From the NCBI GenBank assembly GCA_031291055.1, contig JARLJU010000362.1, forward strand, positions 124,001-188,000: a stretch of DNA of 64,000 nt, in the 5' to 3' direction. Numbering within the stretch: the first letter of the stretch is position 1; each line of letters opens with the position of its first letter. The translations under genes and the position numbers were made by a program. The stretch comes from Rudaea sp. Its GTDB lineage: Bacteria; Pseudomonadota; Gammaproteobacteria; Xanthomonadales; Rhodanobacteraceae. This document shows, in pieces, positions 26,497 to 36,466 of this stretch. The notes below the pieces were generated by a model that saw only the letters and a list, made by a program, of their open reading frames with translations, ran no database searches and was not told the origin of the DNA.

Positions 26497-27269
26497 TGCG
26501 CTGCGCGCCGCAACGCGGCATCCACGCGGGCGAGGTCTTCGGCTGTGTCGACACCGGCCGGGAACGGCTCCGGCGTCAGCCGCAATGCAATGCGATAGCC
26601 GTGCTCCAGCGCGCGCAACTGCTCCAGCGACTCGGCACGCTCCAGCGGCGTCGGTGCCAGTGCGGCAAATTGGCGCAGGAACCCGGCTCGATAGGCGTAA
26701 ATGCCGATATGACGCAGGAAGGTCACTTCCAAGGGCAGATCCCGCAGGGTGCCGGCAAACGCATCACGCGCCCATGGCAGCGGCGCGCGGCTGAAATACA
26801 GCGCGTGGCCATCGACACTGCCGACCACCTTGACGCAATTGGGACTGAACAATTCTTCCGCACCGCGAATAGACGCAGCCAGGGTCGCCATCGGCGCAGT
26901 ACCGGCCGCCAGAGCAGCGGCAACCGCACGGATGCCGCTGGCAGGTGCCATCGGCTCGTCGCCTTGCAGATTGACAATGATCGCATCGTCGGTCCAGCCC
27001 GCCTGTTCGGCGCATTCCGCCAGACGATCGCTGCCGCTGGCATGATCAGCTCGCGTCATCACCACACGCACACCGCTGCCGTCCAGCGCATCGGCGACTC
27101 GCCTGTCGTCGGTAGCGACCACGACCTGCGTCGCGCCCGCTACAAGTGCGCGCCGCGCCACATGCAGCACCATCGGTTTGCCCGCGATCGGCTGCAAGGG
27201 TTTACCGGGCAGGCGCGTCGATCCGAAGCGGGCGGGGATAGCGACAATGAATGGCGGCGCCTCGATCAT
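26493..27269 (-). CDS. kdsB: 3-deoxy-manno-octulosonate cytidylyltransferase
   Basis: 258 residues from the ATG at 27269 (GGAAG 4 nt upstream); a start 10 codons earlier is open but lacks a site. It activates Kdo with CTP to CMP-Kdo for lipopolysaccharide inner core synthesis. Motifs: [17 protein letters not shown] at the N-terminus, [34 protein letters not shown] and a C-terminal [11 protein letters not shown]. All are characteristic of KdsB. Confidence 0.95.
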   Translation of the reverse strand: MIEAPPFIVAIPARFGSTRLPGKPLQPIAGKPMVLHVARRALVAGATQVVVATDDRRVADALDGSGVRVVMTRADHASGSDRLAECAEQAGWTDDAIIVNLQGDEPMAPASGIRAVAAALAAGTAPMATLAASIRGAEELFSPNCVKVVGSVDGHALYFSRAPLPWARDAFAGTLRDLPLEVTFLRHIGIYAYRAGFLRQFAALAPTPLERAESLEQLRALEHGYRIALRLTPEPFPAGVDTAEDLARVDAALRRAAQ

Positions 27270-27367
27270 GCAGCTTCCAAGTGTTGAGCGTGTTATCAAG
27301 CCTACTTGATGAATTCGGCGGCGAAGTCCGGCGCCGATGCCGTCATTGCAGTTGGGTATGCGCCGGG

Positions 27368-28612
27368 TCAGTGACGCGCCATGTATTTGCGCGACACATA
27401 GTCCTCGATGATGCCGACAAAGTCCCGCGCGATATTTTCGCCGCGCAGGGTGACATTCCTGACGCCATCAATGAACACCGGTGCCGCCGGCGCTTCACCG
27501 GTGCCGGGCAGCGAAATGCCGATGTCGGCGTGCTTGGATTCACCCGGGCCGTTGACCACGCACCCCATCACCGCGAGAGTGAGGTTTTCCACGCCGTCGT
27601 ACTTGATGCGCCACTCCGGCATTTTCGCCCGCACGTGTTCCTGCACGGTCTTGGCCAGTTCCTGAAACAGGCTTGAAGTCGTGCGTCCGCAGCCCGGACA
27701 AGCCGTTACCAGCGGCGTGAATGCGCGCAGCCCCATCGTCTGCAGCAACTCCTGCGCGACAATCACTTCGCGCGTCCGCGACTCGCCGGGTTCGGGCGTG
27801 AGCGAGATTCGGATCGTGTCGCCGATGCCCTCCTGCAGCAATACCGACAGGGCGGCGCTTGAGGCGACGATGCCCTTGCTGCCCATGCCCGCCTCGGTCA
27901 GCCCGAGATGCAGGGCGTAGTCGCAACGGGAGGCAAGGTCACGATAGACGGCGATCAGCTCCTGGACACCAGACACCTTGCAAGACAATAGGATACGATC
28001 ATGAGTTAATCCCAATTCTTCCGCCCGTGCGGCGGAATCCAGTGCCGAGCGAATCAGCGCTTCGCGGGCGACGCGGGCCGCGTCCCAGGGTTCCGTACGT
28101 ACATGGTTCTCGTCCATCAGCGCCGTCACCAGCGACTGGTCGAGCGAGCCCCAGTTCACCCCGATGCGCACCGGTTTCGCGTAACGCAGGGCAAAGTCGA
28201 TAATCGTGGAAAATTGCACATCGCGCTTCCTGCCGAAGCCGACATTGCCGGGATTGATGCGGTACTTGGCCAGCGCCTCGGCGCAGGCAGGTTCAGCGCC
28301 GAGCAGCTGATGACCGTTGTAGTGGAAATCGCCGATCAGCGGCACCGACGTCCCCATCATGTCCAGGCGTTCGCGGATATGCGGCACCGCGGCCGCGGCT
28401 TCCGGCGTATTCACCGTGATCCGCACCAGTTCCGAACCGGCGCGCGCCAGTTCGGCGACCTGTTTCGTCGTTGCCGCGATATCCGCCGTGTCGGTGTTGG
28501 TCATCGACTGCACGACGACCGGCGCATCCCCGCCGACTTCGATGTTGCCGACGCGCACCGCCACCGATCTGCGCCGTGGCAACAGGCCCGTGACCTGACT
28601 GGACAAACTCAT
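27368..28612 (-). CDS. ispG: 4-hydroxy-3-methylbut-2-en-1-yl diphosphate synthase (flavodoxin)
   Basis: 414 residues from the ATG at 28612 (GGAAA upstream); the longer open frame upstream is not conserved. It converts methylerythritol cyclodiphosphate to HMBPP in the non-mevalonate isoprenoid pathway. The N-terminal TIM barrel has [14 protein letters not shown] and RINPGNVGF; the C-terminal part binds a [4Fe-4S] cluster through ACPGCGRT and [11 protein letters not shown]. Length and motifs match the family. Confidence 0.96.
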   Translation of the reverse strand: MSLSSQVTGLLPRRRSVAVRVGNIEVGGDAPVVVQSMTNTDTADIAATTKQVAELARAGSELVRITVNTPEAAAAVPHIRERLDMMGTSVPLIGDFHYNGHQLLGAEPACAEALAKYRINPGNVGFGRKRDVQFSTIIDFALRYAKPVRIGVNWGSLDQSLVTALMDENHVRTEPWDAARVAREALIRSALDSAARAEELGLTHDRILLSCKVSGVQELIAVYRDLASRCDYALHLGLTEAGMGSKGIVASSAALSVLLQEGIGDTIRISLTPEPGESRTREVIVAQELLQTMGLRAFTPLVTACPGCGRTTSSLFQELAKTVQEHVRAKMPEWRIKYDGVENLTLAVMGCVVNGPGESKHADIGISLPGTGEAPAAPVFIDGVRNVTLRGENIARDFVGIIEDYVSRKYMARH

Positions 28613-28689
28613 GCTGTTTCCGGTCTTGCTGCAATGCGCCAGTTCACCTGTTCGGGTGGCCGGCGTCAAGTCGCCCGATTGTCGCGGAC

Positions 28690-30459
28690 TCAGATCTTGC
28701 CGAGTGCCGAAGCCCCGGGGCGGGAACCCCAATTGTCGTTCGCTGCGCTGTGCGGCGAGCTGGCCGTATTTGCGTCCGCCTTGCCGGGAAGATCCACGCG
28801 CAGATACCCGCCGCCATTTTCATCGATGCGGACGTCTCTGAGCGTCTCGACGACAGCATCGGCTGGCCAGCCGAAAGGATCGCCAGGACGTGTGAGCTCG
28901 ACCTCGCTCGCGTCGCGATCAAACAGGTGTGGCGCCAGGATCGAATTGCGCGAGGCGCCATCGTCGTTGCTACCCAACCCCTCCAGCAGCACGCCACGCA
29001 TTGCCGAGCGCGGTACGTTCTGTGCGTCGAAACTGCGCAATCCAACCGGCAATGCACGTCGCGACAGCAACTCGATGCCGGCGTCCATCGCGCCCGAGGT
29101 TTCGATACGCAGCCAGCGGATGGCGCCGACCATCCAGTCCTGCGCCTCGCCATCATCGGCCAGCGGCGCCAGGCCAATCAATTCGCCGACCTTGACACGC
29201 ATGCCCTCGATCTTCTCCCAGACGACGCGGTAACCGCCCAGGCTCTGATCAATCACCCTGGCGTTCAGATGCTTGACCTTGACTGGCGCACCACTGGCGG
29301 GACTCGATGCCCAGGATGCGACACGATCGCTCTCGTGCAGACTGATCGCGACGCCGCGGGTCTTGCGCAGGAAAGAGTCGAAATCCTGATTGCCGGCGAG
29401 CACGAAATGCAGGTCGTGCAGACCAATCACAGTATCCAGATGGTGCCCGGCAGCGAGGCGTTGCTGACTGCGTTCGGCGCCGCTATCCCACGAACGCATG
29501 AGGCGCTCGACGAAGGCTACATCGGTCTGCACCGTCGCTCCGCCGCGCAGACGGAACTGGGTGCTGGCGACACCTGGCGGCAGCGTCGCCAGCTGGCCCT
29601 CGAGAAAACGCAGCAGTCCGCTGATTTCCAGCGCCCACAGACCATCACCAGGGATTTCGCGTTCCTCCGGCAGATATCCCAGGCTCTGATCGCTGTCGGT
29701 GCGGATCGCGACCGCACCCGCAGGCGCCCTGCCTTCGCGCAACTCGCAGCGCGACGCCCAGACCCGCGTCAAGGCGTAGATTTCGCCGTTTTCCCTTTGC
29801 GTAAACCGGTAAGGGTTGCTGAGTGCAAACAGCAGCGCATGGATGTATGCCATGCGCACGCTGATCTGCGCGCCGGCATGCATCGGATCTTCCACTGCCT
29901 TGTCGTCGGCCTGCACGGCAACGGCGAAGCGGAACAGGTCGTGCAGGTTTTGCCAGGCGCCTGCGGGCGGAGCATGGTAAAGGAGATAAGCCTGATAAAG
30001 GTAGGCGCCACGATGCTGGATCGCGCGCGTCAACGCCTGCGCCACCACCTTGCCGCGCATGAAGGGTACGGCGCCGGCAGGTGCGCACAGATCGTAGACC
30101 ACGGCGCCATAACCCTGCGCCAGTTCGCGCTCGAATTCCTGCGCCAGTTGCCCGAGCTGCTGTTTTTGCGGTGGCAGCGGAAAACTGTCGCCGAGGACCT
30201 GCTTGTCGAGGGTGACAATGATCTGATCGACCGGCTGGCGCAGCAATTCCAGCGCCTCGAGCCGCTGCAACGGATCCACGCGCAACTGGTTCATCTCGCG
30301 CAACCCGCCGATCAGCAGCCGTGCGGTGGCACCGGGGTTGGCCAGTGGCAGGTGCGATATCCACGAGCGCAGGGACTTGGCATCCATGGCGAACGAATTC
30401 TTGCCGGGAGCATGCCGCTCCGGCAAATCGCGCACCAGGCGCTGGAACAACGCGCTCAT
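28690..30459 (-). CDS. conserved protein with PilZ-like C-terminal region
   Basis: 589 residues with a very good GGGGAGG site before the ATG. The first 390 residues are mainly helical and of no family I can name. Residues about 395-470 read [17 protein letters not shown], then VKVGELIGL and [10 protein letters not shown], which matches the DxSxxG half and following strands of PilZ, the cyclic di-GMP receptor fold. The upstream RxxxR half is not obvious (VKHLNAR might stand in). It is probably a cytoplasmic signalling protein. It lies 77 bp upstream of ispG on the same strand. Confidence 0.7.
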   Translation of the reverse strand: MSALFQRLVRDLPERHAPGKNSFAMDAKSLRSWISHLPLANPGATARLLIGGLREMNQLRVDPLQRLEALELLRQPVDQIIVTLDKQVLGDSFPLPPQKQQLGQLAQEFERELAQGYGAVVYDLCAPAGAVPFMRGKVVAQALTRAIQHRGAYLYQAYLLYHAPPAGAWQNLHDLFRFAVAVQADDKAVEDPMHAGAQISVRMAYIHALLFALSNPYRFTQRENGEIYALTRVWASRCELREGRAPAGAVAIRTDSDQSLGYLPEEREIPGDGLWALEISGLLRFLEGQLATLPPGVASTQFRLRGGATVQTDVAFVERLMRSWDSGAERSQQRLAAGHHLDTVIGLHDLHFVLAGNQDFDSFLRKTRGVAISLHESDRVASWASSPASGAPVKVKHLNARVIDQSLGGYRVVWEKIEGMRVKVGELIGLAPLADDGEAQDWMVGAIRWLRIETSGAMDAGIELLSRRALPVGLRSFDAQNVPRSAMRGVLLEGLGSNDDGASRNSILAPHLFDRDASEVELTRPGDPFGWPADAVVETLRDVRIDENGGGYLRVDLPGKADANTASSPHSAANDNWGSRPGASALGKI

Positions 30460-30532
30460 CGTCCTCCCCTGCCTGTTGGTTCACCCACCAGTGTACTCTC
30501 CTTCCGGTCTGCTGCCGAAGACATGCGCCAAC

Positions 30533-32725
30533 TCAGGTGCGCAAGGCCCGCGATACCAGGCGCCTGAGCATACGCTCGCCGATGCCCTTGGGCCGATCGA
30601 GCCCGAGACGCCGCAGCAAAGGCTCCGCGGCCGGCGCTGGACGCGACCACAGGGACGAAAGCAAGAATGCGGCCAAACGCGGCTTGCTCATGGACACGCG
30701 TTGCAGGCGTTGCAAGGCGGGCAGCAGGGCCAATTCCTCGACACTGAAATCCGAGCCGAACGGGAATTGCGGAAACAGCCCGCGAGCCTGCAGCGGCGCC
30801 AGTGCGGCCGCAAGGTGTGCGGGTGTGTTTTTGCGCCAGCGATCGGGGATGGCAAAATCGCGGTGCAACTTGCCGTCATTCTGAGCCTGCGCGGCCAGGC
30901 CATCCTGGAAACGCGCGTCGGTAATCGCCAGCATCGCGCGGATGCAATCCTCGTCGGACTTGCCGCGCGGGTCGGCGCAGCCGTACTCGGTGACGTAGAC
31001 GTCGCGCAGGTGACGCGGAATCGTCGTGTGGCCGTAGTTCCACAGGATGTTTGAATGAGTACGGCCGCGGCTATTGCGGCCGCTGCGCAACATCAGGATG
31101 GAACGACCGCCCTCCAGGGCATGTGCCATCGCGACGAAGTTGTACTGGCCGCCGACGCCGCTGACGACCTGGCCCGTGTCCAGCGCGTCCGATACCGACG
31201 CGCCGAGCAGCGTGGCCATCATGCAGGTGTTGAAGAAACGCGCATCGCGGCGCTGCAGCGCATCCAGCGTCTCCTTGCCGCCATACAGCTGATTGATGTC
31301 GGAAACGCGCGTCATCGACAGTCCGTCGAAATCGTCGCCGCGCAATCCGCGCAGCCATGCATAGAAGTCTTTCGAGCCAAGGTAGAACGCACCGCGCAGA
31401 TAGCGGCCATCGCGCAGGCGGCGACCGGCGAGCACCCGATTCCAGGCAGCACGGGCCGCCTCCGCACGCAGATCCGCAGGGATTGTCCCGCCATCGGGCA
31501 GGATGAGGTTATCGCCGGTCAATTGTGTACTTTGCGGCAAGAGCCCGAACCGCATGAGGCGCTTCAGTTCGCGCGCATCGATCAAGGCCGGTAATGCGCC
31601 GCAACTGCGCAGACGATCGGCTGCATCGGCCGGCAACGTTTCCGCAATTACGCCATCGGCCAATGCCTGTTCCAGCGCGAAATCGTCATACACGCGCCGC
31701 GACAGCACGCCTGCTTCGGCAAGCTGCTTGAAACCATCCATGACCATCTCGCTGGCGCCGTAGAGGCCGCGCTGGAACGGGGCCAGATCGCCCGTTTGAC
31801 GGGCCAGATCGTTGTCGCCGGCGCCAAGCGCCGCCACTGCGACGCGATAGTCGGCATTGTTGCGCTGGCGCAGTTGCAGGGCGTAAACGAGCGCATCCGA
31901 CAGTGCACCGATACCGATCTGCAAGGTGCCGCCGTCGCGCACCAGGGTGCTGGCGTGCAGGCCCAGCGCAAACTCGGCCACATCCACCGGCTCGCGCGGC
32001 AACGCAAACAACGGCTGCCGGCATGCCGGATCGTCGAGCACGACATCGAAAAACTCCGCCGCCACTTCGGCCTCGTTGCCGATGAAGGGCAGGTCCGCAT
32101 GGACGACACCGACCACGAGCGGGCGCGGCGCACCAGCAGCAGCGATGCGATCCAGCAGGTCGGCGGTGACATCAGGATTGCACGCCAGGCTATAGCATCT
32201 CTCCCCTGCCTCGCTGCGCACGGCGATCAGTTGCAGAATCACGTTGATGCGGGCGCCGACGACATCACGTGCGACGTGCGTGTAGTTCATGCTGATGTAG
32301 TCGCGCTGCGACTGCGCGACACCGAGCATGGCACCGGATTGCAGATAAAACTCGTGCACGCGGATATTCGGCGGCAACGCGTTCGCATGTTGCGCGGCGA
32401 CGTATTCCAGGTCGGGATAGTCGCCGAAATGCCGGGTCAGGAACGGATCGAGGAAACGTTTCTCCAGGGCGCTTTTTGCATGCGGACGCGCCAGCGACAG
32501 TGCGGTATACAAGGTCAGGCGCGATCCGCAATCCGCAGCCACGCGCCGATACAATGCGTTGAACAGCAGGTTCGGCTTGCCCAGGCCAAGCGGCATCGCC
32601 ACGCGTATGTCGACGCCGGCATGCGCAAGAATGCGCCCGACACAGGTTTCAATGGTAGTGACAAATTCAGGCACGACGACCTCGGGCAAAGATCCGCTGC
32701 GGGCATCATCGCAGATCGTGCGCAT
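30533..32725 (-). CDS. acetyl-CoA hydrolase/CoA-transferase family protein
   Basis: 730 residues. The family's two CoA-transferase domains are recognisable: VAMPLGLGKPNLLFNALYRR in the first; LQIGIGALSDALVYAL and the C-terminal FFNTCMMATLLGASVSDAL, GVGGQYNFVAMAHALEGGRS and RGRTHSNI in the second. It is expected to hydrolyse acyl-CoA or move CoA between acids. It is longer than typical members (about 500-640 residues), mainly through an insertion between the domains. It is divergent from the electron-transfer cluster across a 149-bp spacer. Confidence 0.85.
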   Translation of the reverse strand: MRTICDDARSGSLPEVVVPEFVTTIETCVGRILAHAGVDIRVAMPLGLGKPNLLFNALYRRVAADCGSRLTLYTALSLARPHAKSALEKRFLDPFLTRHFGDYPDLEYVAAQHANALPPNIRVHEFYLQSGAMLGVAQSQRDYISMNYTHVARDVVGARINVILQLIAVRSEAGERCYSLACNPDVTADLLDRIAAAGAPRPLVVGVVHADLPFIGNEAEVAAEFFDVVLDDPACRQPLFALPREPVDVAEFALGLHASTLVRDGGTLQIGIGALSDALVYALQLRQRNNADYRVAVAALGAGDNDLARQTGDLAPFQRGLYGASEMVMDGFKQLAEAGVLSRRVYDDFALEQALADGVIAETLPADAADRLRSCGALPALIDARELKRLMRFGLLPQSTQLTGDNLILPDGGTIPADLRAEAARAAWNRVLAGRRLRDGRYLRGAFYLGSKDFYAWLRGLRGDDFDGLSMTRVSDINQLYGGKETLDALQRRDARFFNTCMMATLLGASVSDALDTGQVVSGVGGQYNFVAMAHALEGGRSILMLRSGRNSRGRTHSNILWNYGHTTIPRHLRDVYVTEYGCADPRGKSDEDCIRAMLAITDARFQDGLAAQAQNDGKLHRDFAIPDRWRKNTPAHLAAALAPLQARGLFPQFPFGSDFSVEELALLPALQRLQRVSMSKPRLAAFLLSSLWSRPAPAAEPLLRRLGLDRPKGIGERMLRRLVSRALRT

Positions 32726-32874
32726 GCGAGTCAGCGGTACGGGGCGTTCCTCGATCGGGCGAACTTCCCGGCTTCAACGGCGACGCGCGACGGGTCTCCG
32801 CCCCGCTGTTGAAAGAGCGCTTGCCCATCGGCACCGTTGCACAGGTATCATTGGCGGGGCGCGGGGAGACGGGC
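32726..32874. promoter_or_regulatory. divergent spacer upstream of the electron-transfer gene cluster
   Basis: 149 bp between the CoA-transferase gene and the six-gene cluster must contain the promoter of the cluster. It ends with a GGGGAG site 7 nt before the ATG. A TTGAAA hexamer lies near 32810, but I find no well-spaced -10 element. No clear operator is visible. Confidence 0.4.
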
Positions 32875-35283
32875 ATGGCGGAACGCTTCAAGATTGCGAT
32901 CGTGGGATCGGGGCCCGGCGGCATTTCCGCCGCGGCACGCGCGGCCGAGCGCGGCGAGTCGCACGTCCTGCTCGAGGCTGAGGAACACCTGTCCAACACG
33001 ATCTACCGTTATCAGAAGGGCAAGTTCGTCATGGATGAGCCCGGTATCCTGCCCCTGCGCTCGCCGGTGCCGTTCAAGGCCGGCAGCCGCGAATCGATCC
33101 TCGGCGGCTGGGACGACGCGGCCAAGCAGCTCAAGATCAACGTCCGCTACAAGCACGAGGTCAGCTCGATCAAGCAGGCTGGCAACGGCTTCGAGATCAA
33201 ATGCGGCAACGGCCAGACCATCGCCGCCGATTTCGTGGTCATGGGCATCGGCCTGCAGGGCAATATCCGCAAACTCGGCTGCCCGGGCGAGGACCTGCCC
33301 TTCGTGCAGTACCAGCTTGATGACCCTGACGAATACGAGGGCGAGACCATTGCCGTGGTCGGCGCCGGCGATGCCGCCATCGAAAACGCCGTCGCCCTGG
33401 CGAAACAGAACAACGTGATCATCATCAACCGCAAGGACGAATTCGGGCGAGCCAAGAAAGGCAACGAGCAAGGCATCCTCAAGGCGATCGAAGACGGCAC
33501 GATCGAGTGCTACTACGACTCGGCACCCGAGCGCGTGGATGCGCTATCGGTCGGACGCAAGAAAGGCCGCATGATCCTCGCCACAAAAAGCGGCAAGGCA
33601 CAGATCCTGCTCGATCGCGTGATCGCGCGCCTCGGCGCAACCGCGCCACGCGGCTTCGTCGAAGCCTGCGGCGTGGTTTTTCCGAACAAGGACCCGGCCT
33701 CGGTGCCGGCGATCAGTTCGCAGTACGAATCCAACGTCAAGGGCCTCTATATCGTCGGCGCGCTCGGCGGCTATCCGCTGATCAAGCAGGCGATGAACCA
33801 GGGCTACGAAGTCATCGAATACATCCTCGGCTCGAAGGTCGAGCCGGCGGACGAGCCGCTGCTCAAGGCGAAATTCTCGGCGATGCCGGGTTTCCGCAAC
33901 GTCGACGATGCGCTGCAGCGCGTGCAGAAGAATGTACGCCTGCTTGCCCATATCACGCCGCTGCAACTGCGCGAATTCATGCTCGATTCGGATATACGCA
34001 CGCCCAAGCCCGACGAAACGATCTTCGCCCGCGACGATTATACAAATACCTTTTTCTCCATCGTCGAAGGCGAAGTGCACGTCATCATCGACGCCGCGAA
34101 AAACCAGCGCATCAGCCTCAAGCGCGGCGAATTCTTCGGCGAGATGAGCCTGATCTCTGGCCGGCGCCGTTCAGCCACCATTGTCGCCGGCGCCAATTGC
34201 GTGCTGATCGAGACGCCGCGGCGCTCGATGAACCGCCTGATCAATTCGGTCGAGGCGGTCAAGCGCGAAATCGACGAAATCTTCATCCTGCGCGCGATCC
34301 AGTCGCGCTTCGCGCCCGAGGCCTCCGCCGAGCAGCTCGGCGACATCGTCAAGGCAGCAAAACTCGAAAGGTTCAAGGCCGGGGACGTATTGTTCAACGA
34401 GGGCGAAGTCGGCGACAGCCTGCATCTGGTGCGCATCGGCTCGCTCACGATTTCGCGCAATATCGGCGGCAAGGACGTGGTCCTGAGCTACGTGCCGGCC
34501 GGCAACTACGTCGGTGAGATGGCGCTGATGGGCGAATCGCGCCGCTCGGCCACGGCGCGCGCGGCGATTGCCACCGAAACCGTGCGTCTTGATGGCGAAA
34601 GTTTCAAGAAACTGGTCAACCGCATCCCGGTGCTGCGCCTGCGTCTGCAATCCGAATACCGACAGCGCACTACGGCGAACCTGGCGATGCAGGCTATGCC
34701 CGGCGGCGGCGACATCATTTCCTTCCTGCTCTCGCAGGGCGCCGGCGAAGCCACCGATATTCTGTTGATCGACGAATCGCTCTGCGTACGCTGCGACAAT
34801 TGCGAAAAGGCCTGCGCCGAAACCCACAACGGCAACTCACGCCTGAACCGCGAAGCCGGGCCCACGTTCGCCAATGTGCACGTGCCGACCTCGTGCCGCC
34901 ACTGCGAGCATCCGCACTGCATGAAGGACTGTCCGCCCGATGCCATCCATCGCGCGCCCAATGGCGAAGTATTCATTGCCGACAACTGCATCGGCTGCGG
35001 CAATTGCGAGCGAAACTGTCCGTACGGCGTGATCCACATGGCCGCAAAACCGCCGAAGAAGCCCGGCTTGCTGCAGTGGCTGCTGCTCGGCCGCGGTACC
35101 GGTCCCGGTGAAGCACCTTACGACAAGAAGGCAAAAAAAGCCGCCACCGGCAAGAAGGCGGTGAAATGCGATATGTGCAAAGGTATACAAGGCGGTCCGG
35201 CCTGCGTGCGGTCGTGTCCGACCGGTGCGGCGATCCGAATTTCCCCAGAGGAGTTTCCGGCGTATGCGCAGTCCAGAAGATAG
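32875..35283 (+). CDS. FAD/NAD(P)-dependent reductase with two cyclic-nucleotide domains and a four-cluster ferredoxin domain
   Basis: 802 residues from the ATG at 32875 (GGGGAG 7 nt upstream). Residues 5-330 are a thioredoxin-reductase-like flavoprotein, with FAD motif IVGSGPGGISAAARAAERG and NAD(P) motif VVGAGDAAIENAVAL. About residues 375-480 (FFSIVEGEVHVIID, GEFFGEMSLISGRRRSATI) and 505-615 (GNYVGEMALMGESRRSATA) are two cNMP effector domains. Residues 650-790 hold four 4Fe-4S sites: CVRCDNCEKAC, CRHCEHPHCMKDCP, CIGCGNCERNCP and CDMCKGIQGGPACVRSCP, the DmsB/HybA pattern. It is soluble. As the first gene of the cluster it could take electrons from NAD(P)H and pass them to the membrane protein encoded next, gated by a nucleotide or by redox state. 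Confidence 0.9.
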   Translation: MAERFKIAIVGSGPGGISAAARAAERGESHVLLEAEEHLSNTIYRYQKGKFVMDEPGILPLRSPVPFKAGSRESILGGWDDAAKQLKINVRYKHEVSSIKQAGNGFEIKCGNGQTIAADFVVMGIGLQGNIRKLGCPGEDLPFVQYQLDDPDEYEGETIAVVGAGDAAIENAVALAKQNNVIIINRKDEFGRAKKGNEQGILKAIEDGTIECYYDSAPERVDALSVGRKKGRMILATKSGKAQILLDRVIARLGATAPRGFVEACGVVFPNKDPASVPAISSQYESNVKGLYIVGALGGYPLIKQAMNQGYEVIEYILGSKVEPADEPLLKAKFSAMPGFRNVDDALQRVQKNVRLLAHITPLQLREFMLDSDIRTPKPDETIFARDDYTNTFFSIVEGEVHVIIDAAKNQRISLKRGEFFGEMSLISGRRRSATIVAGANCVLIETPRRSMNRLINSVEAVKREIDEIFILRAIQSRFAPEASAEQLGDIVKAAKLERFKAGDVLFNEGEVGDSLHLVRIGSLTISRNIGGKDVVLSYVPAGNYVGEMALMGESRRSATARAAIATETVRLDGESFKKLVNRIPVLRLRLQSEYRQRTTANLAMQAMPGGGDIISFLLSQGAGEATDILLIDESLCVRCDNCEKACAETHNGNSRLNREAGPTFANVHVPTSCRHCEHPHCMKDCPPDAIHRAPNGEVFIADNCIGCGNCERNCPYGVIHMAAKPPKKPGLLQWLLLGRGTGPGEAPYDKKAKKAATGKKAVKCDMCKGIQGGPACVRSCPTGAAIRISPEEFPAYAQSRR

Positions 35284-35424
35284 AGCCGAGGGCTCACGGC
35301 TGAGGGCTGGGCGCGCGGCGATATCCATCGTCGGCGTCTTTTTCGCCTCGCCGTCTTCCGGCTGCCGATGCTTCGCCGTTTTCCCGTGCTTGTCGCCCTC
35401 GGCCCTCGCCCACCGCCGCTGACC

Positions 35425-36321
35425 ATGCACGATTCCATCCTTACCTACGCCAAATCGCGCTATCTGTGGATCAGCGCAGTCCTGCTCGCTGGTTCGCTGG
35501 TGGCCTATATCTGGCACGATCCCGGGGGGCCGCCGAACGGAGGCACCTGGCTCGGCTACACCCTGGGCACGATCGGCGCCCTGCTGATTCTCTGGTTGAT
35601 GTTTTTCGGCATGCGCAAGCGCCGTTACATCAACAGCGTCGGCACGTTGCGCGGGTGGCTTTCTGCCCACATCTATCTCGGCACCACGCTGATCCTGATC
35701 GTGCTGCTGCACGCCGGATTCCAGGTCGGCTGGAACATCCATACGCTCGCATTCGCCTTGATGCTGGTCGTGATCTTCTCGGGTTTCTTTGGCCTATACG
35801 TCTATCTGCGCTATCCGGCAATGATGACGCGAAACCGCGAAAGCGCGACGCGCGAAGCCATGCTGGAAGAAGTATCCGAAATCGACCAGAACGCGTTGGC
35901 GCTGGCCGATGGCATTGATCCCAAGATCCACGCTGTCATCTTGCGCTCGATCGAGAATACCAAACTCGGCGGCGGCGTTTGGACCCAGCTGCGCGCACGG
36001 GACGGTTCGGATCTGGCCCTGGATACGCTGCAGAAAGCCATTGCGGCGCGCGACAAGAAGCAGGACATGAAAACCGCGGAGATGCCGACCATGTTCGCGA
36101 TGGTCGATTTCCTGGCCGGCCAGGCGACCGACAAGCAGGGCGAGGCAATGCGCAAGCTGATCGACATGATCTCGCGCAAGAAGGCTCTCGCGACCAAGGT
36201 CGCCCGCGACATGCAATATCAGGCGATGATGGAAATCTGGTTGTATATCCATGTGCCGCTCTCGTTTGCTCTGCTGGCCGCGCTGATCGCACACATCGTG
36301 TCGTCGTTCTTCTACTGGTGA
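35425..36321 (+). CDS. inner membrane protein with paired helix histidines, probable dihaem cytochrome b
   Basis: About 298 residues. The ATG at 35425 is preferred because the earlier one at 35368 encodes a proline-rich stretch; no start has a good ribosome site. Four membrane segments are visible: three in the first 140 residues and one at the C-terminus. In helix AHIYLGTTLILIVLLH and in helix IHVPLSFALLAALIAH two histidines are 14 residues apart, the spacing that lets four-helix cytochromes b hold two haems. The charged region between them (about 150-270) is cytoplasmic or periplasmic. It is the likely link between the flavoprotein/ferredoxin and the periplasmic multihaem protein. Confidence 0.75.
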   Translation: MHDSILTYAKSRYLWISAVLLAGSLVAYIWHDPGGPPNGGTWLGYTLGTIGALLILWLMFFGMRKRRYINSVGTLRGWLSAHIYLGTTLILIVLLHAGFQVGWNIHTLAFALMLVVIFSGFFGLYVYLRYPAMMTRNRESATREAMLEEVSEIDQNALALADGIDPKIHAVILRSIENTKLGGGVWTQLRARDGSDLALDTLQKAIAARDKKQDMKTAEMPTMFAMVDFLAGQATDKQGEAMRKLIDMISRKKALATKVARDMQYQAMMEIWLYIHVPLSFALLAALIAHIVSSFFYW

Positions 36322-36362
36322 TCGTGATGAGCTTGATCACCTTTCAACGGACTCAAATCGCG

Positions 36363-36401
36363 GCTTCCACTCGGCTGCAGGCGAGTGGAAGCTTTGCTTT
36401 T
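36363..36401. repeat. intergenic palindrome, terminator-like
   Basis: GCTTCCACTCG (36363-36373) pairs perfectly with CGAGTGGAAGC (36382-36392) around an 8-nt loop, followed by TTTGCTTTT. It is located 42 bp after the cytochrome b stop. Related sequence occurs after the acetolactate synthase gene near 54951. It could attenuate transcription into the decahaem gene or be a REP-type repeat. Confidence 0.6.
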
Positions 36402-36466
36402 GGCGTAGGCAAGAAGCACCTGATTCCAGCGTCCGCTGAAATGACGAGCGTAAGCGGGAGCCTGTC

